Part shown: piece by piece, positions 23,401-34,720 of the stretch
How the letters are laid out: every line of letters starts with the position of its first letter
How positions within the stretch are numbered: position 1 is the first letter of the stretch
Source of the DNA: Dromaius novaehollandiae
Lineage: Eukaryota > Chordata > Aves > Casuariiformes > Dromaiidae
NCBI RefSeq assembly: GCF_036370855.1
Contig: NC_088102.1
Span: 70,503,601 to 70,567,600 of the forward strand
Length of the DNA stretch: 64,000 bases
Direction: 5' to 3'
The notes under the pieces: generated by a model
Database searches by the model: none
The model's input: the letters and a program-made list of their open reading frames with translations, nothing else
What the model was told of the DNA's origin: nothing
Translations under genes and position numbers: made by a program

Positions 23401-23840
23401 CAAGGGCTTTTGGGGTGACCCCGGGGGTGGCAGAGGGACTTGGGGTGGCCCTGGGGCATCACGGGCTTTTGGGGTGACCCTGGGGATGGCAGAGGGACAT
23501 GGGGTGGCCCTGGGGGTCAAGGGCTTTTGGGGTGACCCCGAGGATGGCAGAGGGACATGGGGTGGCCCTGGGGGTCAAGGGCTTTTGGGGTGACCCCAGG
23601 GATGGCAGAGGGACATGGGGTGGCCATGGGGGTCAAGGGCTTTTGGGGTGACCCCGGGGGTGGCAGAGGGACATGGGGTGGCCCTGGGGGTCAAGGGCTT
23701 TTGGGGTGACCCTGGGGATGGCAGAGGGACTTGGGGTGGCCATGGGGGTCAAGGGCTTTTGGGGTGACCCCGAGGATGGCAGAGGGACTTGGGGTGGCCC
23801 TGGTGGTCAAGGGCTTTTGGGGTGACCCCAGGGATGGCAG
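20386..23840. repeat. Large 58-bp satellite array
   Basis: About 59 head-to-tail units; consensus starts GGGATGGCAGAGGGACATGG, continues GGTGGCCCTGGGGGTCAAGG and ends GCTTTTGGGGTGACCC. The period of 58 is not a multiple of three. Units near the left edge differ (CTTCCAGGGCTTTTGAGG). This 3.4 kb block is the largest homogeneous array in the window and contains no gene. Confidence 0.97.
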
Positions 23841-24179
23841 AGGGGCCCTGGGGACATGGGGGCGGCCTGGGGGCCCTGGGGGCATGGGGCAGCCCTGGGG
23901 GGGGGGTCAACAGTGTGGGGGTGACCTGGGGATGGCAGAGGGACCTGGGGACACGGGGCGACCCCAGGGTCGGTAGAGGGTCACCACGCGCGTGGGGTGG
24001 CCCCAGGGGCTCAAGGGCCCCGGGATCAACCCGGGGGGGTGGCAGAGGGGCACCAAGGACATGGGGGGGGCCCTGGGGACAGCGGGCGGCGGTGCCCGCC
24101 GGAGGGGCGCGGGGGCTCGTGCCAGCCCCAGGAATGATGCCCGCGGCGAGCCCGCCCAGCCCAGAGAGGGAGGGGGCAC

Positions 24180-24710
24180 AGAAGGTACTGGGAGCACTGG
24201 GAAGGGGCACAGCAGGCACTGGGAGCACTGTGTGGGCACTGGGAGGGGGCACAGTGGGTACCGGGGGCACTGAGAGGGGGCATAGTGGTAACTGGGGGCA
24301 CTGGGAGAGGGCACTGGGAGGGGGCACAGTGGGAACTGGGGGCACTGGGAGGGGGCACAGTGGGCGCTAGGAGCACGGGGGGACTGGGTGGGCACTGGGA
24401 AGGAGCATAGCAGGTACTGGCTGGGCACTGGCATGGGGCATAGTGGGCACTGGGGGAACTGGGTGGGCACTGGGGGAGTGCACAGTGGGTACCGGGGGCA
24501 CTGGGAGGGGGCACAGCAGGCACTGGGGGCATCACAGGGCAGTGGGTGGGCACTGGGAGCACTGGGGGGGGGGGCAACGGATGAGCACTTGGGGGGGGCA
24601 CAGCCAGCAACTGGGAGGGTTGGGGAGCCAAGGGTGGGCACTGGGGGGGCACCGGAGAGGGAGAACAGCGGACACTGGGACAACTGGGGGGGCCTTGGGG
24701 GGGACAGGGC
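24180..24710. repeat. CACTGGGAGGGGGCACAGTGGG tandem repeat
   Basis: Degenerate units of about 30-40 bp with CACTGGGAGGGGGCACAG and TGGG(T/C)ACTGGGGG. It lies just beyond the SLC43A3 3' end. The stretch 23840-24180 is a decayed continuation of the neighbouring array, with no gene seen. Confidence 0.85.
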
Positions 24711-24951
24711 AGGTGCCGGGGGGCGGTGGGAGCAGGCTGGGGGGCAGCGCTGACCCCCCGCCCTGCCCACGGACAGGCTCTGGCACAGCAGCCTCTGGGA
24801 CCCCCCCCAGGCCATGGGGGGTCCGTGTGTGCCGGGGGGGCCGGGGGCGGCTGCGGGGCGCACAACCCTATACGAGACCCCGGAGAATCCCCCAGGGCGG
24901 CGAGCGGGCAGGCGAAGGAGCAGGGCGCAGCGGGCGTCTGCTATGTCAGCA

Positions 24952-24957
24952 TTTATT
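24952..24957 (-). terminator. SLC43A3: SLC43A3 polyadenylation signal
   Basis: TTTATT on plus (AATAAA on minus), about 85 bp past the SLC43A3 stop codon. Confidence 0.85.
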
Positions 24958-25039
24958 TCCCCCCCCCGCCTCCATCCCCCAGCCCCGAAGTCCGGTGGGG
25001 AAGGCGCCGTGGGGCGGGGAGGGGGGGCCCCCCGGCGGC

Positions 25040-28000
25040 TCAGCCCGGCGCCTCGGGGGGGGCCCCGGCGCCCGGGGGGGCGGTCAGCGGGGTGCCCCCC
25101 GCGGCGCCCAGCTCCCGCGCCCGCCGCCGGCACTCGCGGGCCACGGCCAGGGGGCTGCCGAAGGCCAGCAGCACCACGGCGATGAGCCCCACGTTCACCT
25201 GGGGGGCACGGCGGGCCGCGTCAGGGTGCCCCCCCCCCCCCGCCCAGGCTGCCCCCCGGCGAGGCCCGCGGTGGGGCGAGGGCGCGGGGACCCCCCCCCC
25301 CGCCGTGGGGCAGGACCTCCCATGCAACCAAGGGGCAGCAGCCCCATCCCACTGTGGGGCAGCCCCCCTCCCACCATGGGGCAGCACTCCCACCCCGCCG
25401 TGGGACACCACCCCCCTCCTGCCGTGGGGCAGAATGTCTCCCACCGTGGGGCACCACCCCCATCTCACCGTGGGGCAGCACCCCCCTCCCACCATGGGGC
25501 ACCATCCCCCTCTCGCCATGGGGCAGGATCTCTCCCACTGTGGGGTAGCCCCCATCCTGCTGTGGGGCATCACCCCCATCCCACCATGGGACACCAACCT
25601 CATCCCATCGTGGGCCACCACCCCCATCCTGCCATGGGGCAGGATCTCTCCCACCATGGGGCACCACCCCCATCCCACCGTGGGGCAGGATGTCTCCCAC
25701 CATGGGGTAGTCCCCATCCCACCATGCAGCAGCAGCCCCATCCCACCAAGGGGCAGCACCCCCATCCCATCATGGGACAGGACCTCTCCCACCATGGGGC
25801 ACCACCCCATCCCACCATGGGGCAGGATCTCTCCCACCATGGGGTAGTCCCCATCCCGCCATGGGGCACCACCCCCATCCCACCATGGGACACCAACCTC
25901 ACCCCATCGTGGGGCAGCACCCCCATCCCACCATGAACCACCACCCCCATCCCGCTGTGGGGCAGGATCTCTCCCACTGTGGGGCACCACCCCATCCCAC
26001 CATGGGGCACCAACCTCATCCCATCGTGGGACACCAACCCCATCCCATCGTGGGGCACCACCCCCACCCCACTGTGGGGCAGGATCTCTCCCACCATGGT
26101 GTAGCCCCCATCCTGCTGTGGGGCACCACCCCCATCTCACCATGGCACACCAACCTCGTCCCACCATGGGCCACCATTCCCGTCCCACCATGGGGCAGGA
26201 TCTCTCCCACCATGGGCCACCACCCCCATCCCACCATGGGGCAGGATCTCTCCCACCATGGGGTAGCCCCCATCCCGCCATGGGGCACCACCCCCATCTC
26301 ACCATGGCACACCAACCTCATCCCATCATGAGCCACCACCCCCATCTCACTATGGGGCAGGATCTCTCCCACCATGGAGTTCTCCCCCCATCCCACCATG
26401 GGGCACCACCCCCCTCGCCATGGGGCAGGATCTCTCCCACCATGGGCCACCACCCCCATCTCACCATGGCACACCAACCTCATCCCACCATGGGCCACCA
26501 TCCCCATCCCACCGGGGGACAGGATCTCTCCCACCATGGGGCAGCCCCCCCATCTCACCATGGGGCACCACCCCCATCCCACCATGGGGCACCAACCTTG
26601 TCCCACCATGGGCCACCACCCCCATCCCACCATGGGGCAGGATCTCTCCCACCATGGAGTTCTCCCCCCATCCCACCATGGGGCACCACCCCCCCCGCCA
26701 TGGGGCAGGATCTCTCCCACCATGGGCCACCACCCCCATCCCACCAGGGGACAGGATCTCTCCCACCATGGGCCACCACCCCCATTCCACCATGGGACAC
26801 CACCCCCATCTCACCGTGGGACACCAACCTCATCCCACCATGGGCCACCATCCCCATCCCACCATGAGGCAGGATCTCTCCCACCATGGGGCACCAACCT
26901 CGTCCCACCATGGGCCACCACCCCCATCCCACCATGGGGCAGGATCTCTCCCACCATGGAGTTCTCCCCCCATTGCACCATGGGGCACCACCCCCCTCGC
27001 CATGGGGCAGGATCTCTCCCACCATGGGGCACCAACCTCATCCCACTGTGGGGCACCAACCTCATCCCACCATGGGCCACCACCCCCATCCCACCGGGGG
27101 ACAGGATCTCTCCCACCATGGGGCAGCCCCCCCATCCCACCATGGGGCACCAACCTCATCCCACCATGGGCCACCACCCCCATCCCACCGTGAGCACGAT
27201 CTCTCCCACCATGGGGCAGCCCCCCCATCCCACTATGGGGCAGGATCTCTCCCACCATGGGGCACCAACCCCATCTCACTGTGGGGCACCAACCTCATCC
27301 CATCGTGGGGCACCACCCCCACCCCACCATGGGGCAGGATCTCTCCCACCATGGGGCAGGATCTCTCCCACCATGGGGCACCAACCTCATCCCACCATGG
27401 GCCACCCCCCCACACCCCCCCCCGCGGGGCCGGGCACTCACGTAGAAGGGGTTCCCCCGGAGCGGCCCCCGCACCAGGGCGAAGCAGGGGTACTGCAGCA
27501 GGGCCACCAGCGCCGACAGGGCCATGGCCAGCCCGTAGAGCTTCCCGAAGTGCTGCGGGGGGAACCTGCCGCGCGGCGTCACCGCCGGCCCCCCGCCGCC
27601 CCCGCCGCCCCCCCCCCGCCCCCCCGGGACTCACGCGATGGCCAGGAAGGCGGCGTTGCCGCCGTAGAGGAAGGAGCGGCTGAGCACCTGCAGGGCGAAG
27701 GTGGCGAACTGCACGGGCAGCGCGGGCACGGCGGCGCAGCCGGAGAACAGCAGGCACTGGGTCGCCGTCGCCGCCAGCGAGGGCACCGACGCCCGCAGGT
27801 CGGCCAGCGCCGCGGGGGCTCCTGCGGGCACGGCGGGCTCAGGGCGCCGCGGGGCTGGGGGGGGGGGGGGGCGGAGGGGGGGGGGTGCTCACCGCCGGCG
27901 CGGGGGCCCTGGCGCCGCTTGTGACGGTCCAGGATGAGGCCGTTCCAGGGGGCGCAGAGCACCCCGCAGAGCTGGGCGAAGGCGAAGGCGTCGGTGTAGG

Positions 28001-31000
28001 TGCTCACTGCGGCGGCGGCGGGGGCGGCGGGGGGGCGGTCAGGGCGGGCGCCGGCGTGGGGCGCGCGGCCCCGTGGGCCCCCCCCCCCGCCGCCCCCCGC
28101 CCCGTACCCAGGCCGTCGTCGCCGCGGGCCAGGTGGTGCAGCAGCGGGTTGAGGGTGCCGATGAAGAGGTAGTGGCGCAGCTGCATGGTGGAGAGCCAGG
28201 CCACGTGCCAGGCGAAGAGCCGCGAGCGCACGCACGCCCCGAAGGACGCCCCGTCGGGGCCACCTGCGCCCGCGGGGAGGCGGGGCTTAGCCATGGCCAC
28301 GCCCCCCCCCACCGGCCACGCCCCCCCCCTCCGGGCACCGCCGCGGCCGCCGGCGCCCAGCCTGCGCCCGCGGCCGCCGCCGTGGCCCCGCCCACCCGCT
28401 CGGCCCCGCCCGCATGCACCTCCGTGGCCCCGCCCACCCGTTCGGCCACGCCCCCAGGCACCGCCGTGGCCCCGCCCACCCGCTCGACCCCGCCCACAGG
28501 CCCCGCCGTGGCCCCGCCCACCCGCTCGGCCACACCCCCAGGTGCCGCCGTGGCCGCGCCCACCCACTCGTCTCCGCCCACGGGCACCGCCGTGGCCACG
28601 CCCACCCGCTCGACCCCGCCCCCCAGGCGACGCCGTGGTCACGCCCACTCTCGGTGCACGCCCGCAGATCCCCCCTCCACGGCCACGCCCACCCCAGGAC
28701 GCGGCGGTGTTCTATTTGCATAGCCACGCCCACCCCCCACACGTGCTCTATTTGCATAACCACGCCCACCCCGAGTACACGCCCATGTTTCATTTACATA
28801 GCCACACCCACCCTCCCGGGCAGGCCCCGCCTCCCACTAGGCACCCGCCCCCCACGACTCACCCGCCCTCTCCTCGGCCCCGCCCCGCCTTAGCCCCGCC
28901 CCTCCCCTGGCCCCGCCCCCGCGCTGCACCAAGCCCCGCCCCCAGCACCTCTGGGCCCGCGGGGGGCGGGGGGCTGGGGGCGGGGCTCCAGCGGGGCGTC
29001 CTCCGGGCCGCCGTCGCCCGGGGGCTGCTTCTCCTCGTAGGTGCGGTAGGACCGGGACCGCCGCTCGCACCGCAGCCTGCCGGCACCGCGCGCCGTCACC
29101 GCGCCGCCCCCGGGACCGGGACCAGGACCGGGACCAGGCCCCGGCGCCAGCGGCCCCCCGGGACGGACCCCTTACCCGTAGTCGTAGGCGGGGGGCAGCG
29201 GGTGGGGGATGCGGCCCCGGGGCATGAGGAAGAGGGTGCGCAGCAGGTGCCAGGCGCTGCAGCCCGCCATGAAGAGGAACATGGCCCGCAGGGACAGCCC
29301 GCGCTCGTACAGCACCTGGGGACGCGCGGCGCTGAGGCGGGCCACTGCCACCCCGCGCCGCGCGGCCCTGCCCGCCTCGACCCCAGCCATGTCCCCCAAA
29401 TGTGTCCCCAGCCGTGTCCCCAGCTATGTGCCCAGCTGTGCCACCAGCCATGTCTCCCAGCTGTGCCCCAGTCCATGTCCCCAGCTGTGTGCCCAGCTGT
29501 GCCCCAGTCCATGTCCCCAGCCATGCCACCAGCCATGTCCCCACCTAGGCTCCAACCCATGTCCCCAGCTGTGTCCCCATCCATGTCCCCAGCTATGTGC
29601 CCAGCTGTGCCACCAGCCATGTCCCCCAGCTGTGCCCCAGTGCATGTCCCCAGCTGTGTCCCCACCTAGGCTCCAATCCATGTCCCCAACCATATCCCCA
29701 GCTGTGTCCCCATCCATGTTCCCACCTATGCTTCAATCCATGTCCCCAGACATGCCATCAGCCTTGTCCCCAGCTGTGTCCCCAGCCATGTCCTCCACCT
29801 ATGCCCCAATCTATGTCCCCAGCCATGCCCCAGCCCATGTCCCCAGCTGTGTCCCCATCCATGTCCCCATCTAGGCTCCAATCCATATCCCCAGCCATGT
29901 CCCCAGCCATGCCACCAGCCATGCTCCAGCCCCTGTCCCCAGCTGTGCCCCCAGCTATGTCCTCCACCTATGCCCCAATCCGTGTCCCCAGCTATGCCCC
30001 AATCCATGTCCCCAGCCGTGCCCCCAGCCATGTCCCCCACCTATGCCCCAATCCATGTCCCCAGCCGTGCCCCCAGCCATGTCCCCCACCTATGCCCCAA
30101 TCCATGTCCCCAGCCGTGTCCCCAGCCATGTCCCCCACCTATGCCCCAATCCATGTCCCCAGCTGTGCCCCCAGCCATGTCCCCCACCTATGCCCCAATC
30201 CATGTCCCCAGCCGTGCCCCCAGCCATGTCCCCCACCTATGCCCCAATCCATGTCCCCAGCCGTGTCCCCAGCCATGTCCCCCACCTATGCCCCAATCCA
30301 TGTCCCCAGCCGTGCCCCCAGCCATGTCCCCCACCTATGCCCCAATCCATGTCCCCAGCCGTGTCCCCAGCCATGTCCCCCACCTATGCCCCAATCCATG
30401 TCCCCAGCTGTGCCCCCAGCCATGTCCCCCACCTATGCCCCAATCCATGTCCCCAGCTGTGCCACCAGCCGTGTCCCCCATCTGTGCCCCAATCCATGTC
30501 CCCAGCTGTGTCCCCAGCCATGTCCCCCACCTATGCCCCAATCCATGTCCCCAGCTGTGCCACCAGCCGTGTCCCCCATCTGTGCCCCAATCCATGTCCC
30601 CAGCTGTGTCCCCAGCCATGCCCCCAGCCATGCTCCAACCCATGTCCCCAGCCACGTCCCCCACCTACGCCCCAACCCTTGTCCCCAGCTGCGTCCCCCA
30701 TCCATGTCCCCCATCTGTGCCACCAGCCATGTCCCCAGACGTGTCCCCGGGCATGTCTCCCAGATGTGTCCCCAGCTGTGCCAGCCCACCCACGGCCACC
30801 TTGACGATGAGAAAGACGGCGGACGAGGAGTCGAAGGCCCCGTTGTAGAGCGTGATGATGACGGCGCGGTACTTCCCGAAGAGGTTGCCCACCTGCCGCG
30901 GCGAGACCCCCGCGTGAGCTGGGTGCCGGCAGGGCGCCCCGGCTTTGGGGGGGGGGGGGCAGAGCCGCCCACGCCCCTCACCTGCATGTTGGTGAGGATG

Positions 31001-32800
31001 AGGAGCATGCCGCCCACCGACAGCAGCGACATGGCCGGGAAGAGCAGCACGGCGGAGGCTGGGGGGCGCAGGGGTCAGCGGGGGCCCCGGCGAGGCGGGG
31101 GCGAGCGGGGGGGCACCCGCGGGGGGGGTCTCACCTGGCGTGGAGAAGGCGACGAGCAGGGCGCCGGCGGTGTAGAGGGAGCTGCAAGACGCGGGCGGCG
31201 GTGACGCGCGGGTGCCGTCGCGCCTGGCCTGCCCCGCCGGCGGCTCTCGGATTGGCACCCGCTTGGCGCCCCATGTCTCGCGGCAGCCCCCCCACCCCAG
31301 TAGCACCCCGCGGGCGCGGGGCATCCAGGCTAGGGGTCCCTGGGGACATCGGGGAGCCCTGAGAGCGTGGTGGGTCCACGGGGGCACGGGAGGTGCCGGG
31401 CGTGGGGTGTCCCCCAGACCCGTCCCCCCCGGCCTGGGCACCCCGATAAGGCCCCCAGCCCCGATAGCGGTGCCCAGCCCCCACCAGCACCCTGACGAGG
31501 GGCCCTCAGCACCCGGCCGGGCACCCGTGGGCAGCCCCGGTCCCCAGCCCGCTCACATGGCGATCAGGCGGGCCACGGTGGTGCCGAAGCGGTCGAAGAT
31601 GTAGCCCATGGGGAAGATCAAGAAGTTGTTCATGAAGGAGCCGATGGTGAAGACGAGGGAGAACTGCTCATCCTGCCCGCTGCAGTCTGCAAGGCAGCGG
31701 TCAGCGGCGCACGGGGACACTGGGGACACCGGGGACACGGGTCTGGGACAGCAGGGCCATGGGGTATCACAGGCCACCGGGATGGTGGGGACACAGGTCC
31801 AGGGCAGCAGGGCCATGGGGTATCACAGGCCACCGGGATGGTGGGACATGGGTCTGGGACAGCAGGGCCATGGGGCATCACAGGCCACCGGGTTGGTGGG
31901 GACATGGATCTGGGACAGCAGGGACATGGGGTATCACGGACCATCGGGATGGTGGGACATGGGTGTGGGACAGCAGGGCCATGGGGTATCACAGGCCACC
32001 GGGATGGTGGGACATGGGTCTGGGACAGCAGGGCCATGGGGCATCACAGGCCACCGGGTTGGTGGGGACATGGATCTGGGACAGCAGGGACATGGGGTAT
32101 CACGGACCATCGGGACAGTGGAACACAGGTCCAGGGCAGCAGGGACATGGGGTATCACGGACCATCGGGATGGTGGGACACAGGTCCAGGGCAGCAGGGA
32201 CATGGGGCATCACAGGCCACCGGGATGGTGGGGACATGGGTCTGGGACAGCAGGGACATGGGGTATCACAGGCCACCAAGGCAGTGGGGACATGGGGCAT
32301 CACAGGCCACCGGGATGGTGGGACACAGATCCAGGGCAGCAGGGCCATGGGGTATCACGGGCCACCAGGATGGTGGGACATGGGTGTGGGACAGCAGGGA
32401 CATGGGGTATCACGGACCATCGGGACAATGGGACATGGGTCCAGGGCAGCAGGGCCATGGGGTATCACAGGCCACCGGGTTGGTGGGGACATGGGTGTGG
32501 GACAGCAGGGCCACGGGGCATCCCAGGCCACCGGGGAGAGGGACGGAGGCGTCAGGCCAGCAGGACCACGGGGGGCCGGGAGGAGGGGGGCGGGGAGGGG
32601 GGGGACCTACCGGGCAGCAGGGTGAGGTTGGGGCCGGGGCTGGCGGGGGGCAGGCAGCGCCCCTGGAAGTAGCCCAGCTCCTTGAGCACGTAGACGAGGG
32701 AGGCCCAGCCGAAGATGACGCCGCAGAAGGCGCCGCACTCCAGCAGCCCCGACAGCAGCGTGGCCAGGCGCTTGGGCAGCCCCGCGCCCCCCGCCGCCAT
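25040..32800 (-). CDS. SLC43A3: Equilibrative nucleobase transporter 1 (SLC43A3)
   Basis: Major-facilitator membrane protein; the human protein moves purine nucleobases across the plasma membrane. Exons in transcript order: 32611-32800, 31557-31686, 31135-31181, 30982-31058, 30800-30892, 29176-29315, 28949-29076, 28108-28263, 27893-28006, 27635-27821, 27442-27565, 25040-25198; 1,545 nt, 514 residues (human 491). All phases close. Diagnostic blocks: [20 protein letters not shown] in TM1; [20 protein letters not shown] between TM2 and TM3; [49 protein letters not shown]; a variable cytoplasmic loop rich in Pro/Glu; [68 protein letters not shown]. These match SLC43A3, not the LAT-type SLC43A1. 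The C-terminal tail is long and Pro/Ala-rich. Four introns carry large minisatellites. Confidence 0.96.
25300..27415. repeat. SLC43A3 last-intron minisatellite
   Basis: About 2.1 kb of mixed units of 22-26 bp (CCACCATGGGGCACCACCCC, CAGGATCTCTCCCACCATGG, CACCAACCTCATCCCACC) arranged in longer higher-order blocks. It fills nearly the whole intron 25199-27441. Confidence 0.95.
28310..28900. repeat. Repeats of CCGTGGCCCCGCCCACCCGC in an SLC43A3 intron
   Basis: Degenerate units of about 36 bp rich in CCCCGCCCACC, that is GC-box-like cores. Around 28705-28810 units with TATTTGCATA(A/G)CCACGCCCA appear. It fills the intron between 28263 and 28949. Confidence 0.85.
29385..30785. repeat. SLC43A3 intron minisatellite (CCATGTCCCCAGC)
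   Basis: About 1.4 kb; the centre (29940-30620) is a homogeneous array of about 60-bp units (CCCCAATCCATGTCCCCAGC, then CATGTCCCCCACCTATG). The left flank is degenerate. Confidence 0.95.
31735..32540. repeat. SLC43A3 first-intron minisatellite
   Basis: About 14 units of 55-60 bp: GGGACAGCAGGGCCATGGGG, TATCACAGGCCACCGGGATG, GTGGGACATGGGTCT. Located between the first two coding exons. Confidence 0.95.
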
Positions 32801-34009
32801 GCCGCCGCCGGCCTCGCCGCCCCTGCCGGACGGCCCAGCGTCACTGCTGGCCCCCAATCTCCCCCGTGCCCGCTGGCGTGCGCCCGGTGCCCGCTGCTAA
32901 TGAAGCCTCATTACCAGCGCGGCCGGGAGGACAAACAGGCCCCGGCCGCCGCAGCGGCTAAAGATTAACCCGGGCATCGGGGCCAGATGCTGCCGCCCGC
33001 TTATCCGGGGCCGCGCTATCTTTAGCCGCCTCCGCGGCGAGGCCGAGGGGCCCGGGCGACCCCCCCTCTCCCCAAGCACCCAGCGGTGCCCACCGCGTCC
33101 CCGGTCCCGGCTCCCCGCCGCCTCACCACGTGCCGCCGGACGCCGGGGCTGAGGCCTTGCCAGCTCAGTGCATGCGGCGCGGAGCGGCGGCCGCCTCCCT
33201 GGCGGGCTCCCGGCGGCTCCCCACGCGCGTCCCCCCGGCGCGGGCGGGCTGGGGGCAGAGGCCACGGGGCAGCGGCAGCCCTGGGGCCACAGGATCTGCC
33301 CCCGCTCCGCCCCCGCTGCCGCCTCCCGGAAGGGACCCAGGCGTCCGGCGGGGGGGGGCGGGGGTGGGGGGGAAGGGCGCGGGGCGGGACTCGCTCCGGT
33401 TCCCGCAGGCCCGTTGGTTTTAATAATTAATTTGAGCGGCAGCACGGCAGGGGAGGCCTGGGACCAACCGCCGTGCTCCCACGCGGGGGGTGGGGGGATT
33501 CTCCGGTGTCTGCTACGGGGTTGGGCTCGGGGTGGGTGAGCGAGGCCCGGACCCCGCGGGGGGGGGGGGGGAACTTTGCCCTTGCACACGCGTGGGCACG
33601 CACGTGGCTGGGGACTGGGGGGGGGGGACACGCACACGCCTGCCTGCCCCACGCACGGCGGGACGGAGACGCCCGTGTCGGGCTCAGCCCCACGGCCTGC
33701 CGGGCCTGCCCCTGCCCCGCGGGTGCGGATGCGGCAGGGCCCTGCCTGGACACGCTTGGGTGGCTCCCAGCGAGGTTGCGCTGGGGCGGCGGGAGGAGGA
33801 AGAAGAGAAGGAGGAAGTAGCAGCAGGAGCCGGGGGGGGGGGGCCTGGCAGCGCTGTGGCTACACACCCAAATTCCCACGCGAGGGGACACCCAGCAAGG
33901 CGGTGGTGCCCGGCTCCAGCGCGGCTGCGGCTGCCTGCACTGGGGCAGGGAGGCCCTGCGGTCGCAGCCCCACGGCCCAGCCTGCCACCGCCCCCAGGGC
34001 ACAGGCCCC
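32801..34009 (-). promoter_or_regulatory. SLC43A3 5' CpG region; no further gene seen
   Basis: CpG-rich sequence upstream of the SLC43A3 ATG. It holds a strong GATA pair: CTTATCC at 33000-33006 and GCTATCTTTA near 33015-33024, plus AAGATTAA near 32962. An isolated AT-rich patch (TTTTAATAATTAATTTG) sits at 33417-33433. No coding exon recognised through 34009. Confidence 0.4.
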
Positions 34010-34720
34010 TGGCCACCCTATATGCCAGCCACGTGGTCACTGTATATCCCAGCCCCCTCATTCACACTGTATCCCTGCCCCCTGGCCACCCTATGTCCCA
34101 GTTCCCATGTCCCACTATATACCAGTCCCCTGGTCACCCTATAACCCAGCCTCTGTGTCACCCTATATCTGAGCTTTCTGGCTACCCTGTGTCCCAACCC
34201 CCTGGCCACCCTATATCCCAGTCCCCAGGTCCCCCTATATCCCAGTCCCCCGGTCACCCTATATCCCAGTTCCCAGGTCCCACTATATACCAGTCCCCTG
34301 GTCACCCTATAACCCAGCTCCTGGGCCATCACACATCACAGCCTCTGTGTCACCCTATATCCGAGCTTTCTGGCTACCCTGTGTCCCAACCCCCTGGTCA
34401 CACTATGTCCCAGTTCCCTGGCTACCCTATATCCCAGTCCCCTGGTAATCCTATATCCCAGCCCCCAGGTCACCCTATATCCCAGCTCCTGGGCCATCCC
34501 ATATCCCAGCCCTTGTGTCACCCTCTATCCCCGCCCCCTGGCCACCCTATATCCCCGCCCCCAGGTCATCCTATATCCCCGCCCCCCTGCCTACCCTATG
34601 CCCCTCCCCCAGGTCACCCTATACACCCGCCCCCAGGTCACCCTCTATCCCAGCCCCCACGTTGCCCTATATCCCTGTATCCCTGTATCCCTGTATCCCT
34701 GTATCCGCGCAGCCCTATAT
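34010..34720. repeat. CCCTATATCCCAG tandem repeat
   Basis: About 30 units of roughly 24 bp: CACCCTATATCCCAGCCCCC and (A/T)GGT. Higher-order variants (CTTTCTGGCTACCCTGTGTC) recur, and it ends in CCCTGTATCC repeats at 34675-34705. Confidence 0.93.

Noticed and set aside
20386-23840. CRISPR-like regular repeat spacing
   Set aside because: Units are head-to-tail with no unique spacers, and the window is a vertebrate chromosome with intron-bearing genes. It is a minisatellite.
23800-24960. A gene between the satellite array and SLC43A3
   Set aside because: Only low-complexity CACTGGG-type repeats and their open frames are present. No conserved domain or splice pattern was found.
25040-32800. Annotation as SLC43A1 (LAT3)
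   Set aside because: Motifs such as [32 protein letters not shown] and [12 protein letters not shown] match SLC43A3, and so does the position between PRG and RTN4RL2.
34010-34720. CArG or TATA boxes in CCCTATATCCC units
   Set aside because: The units lack the GG end of a CArG box and have no downstream start or gene. Treated as plain repeat.
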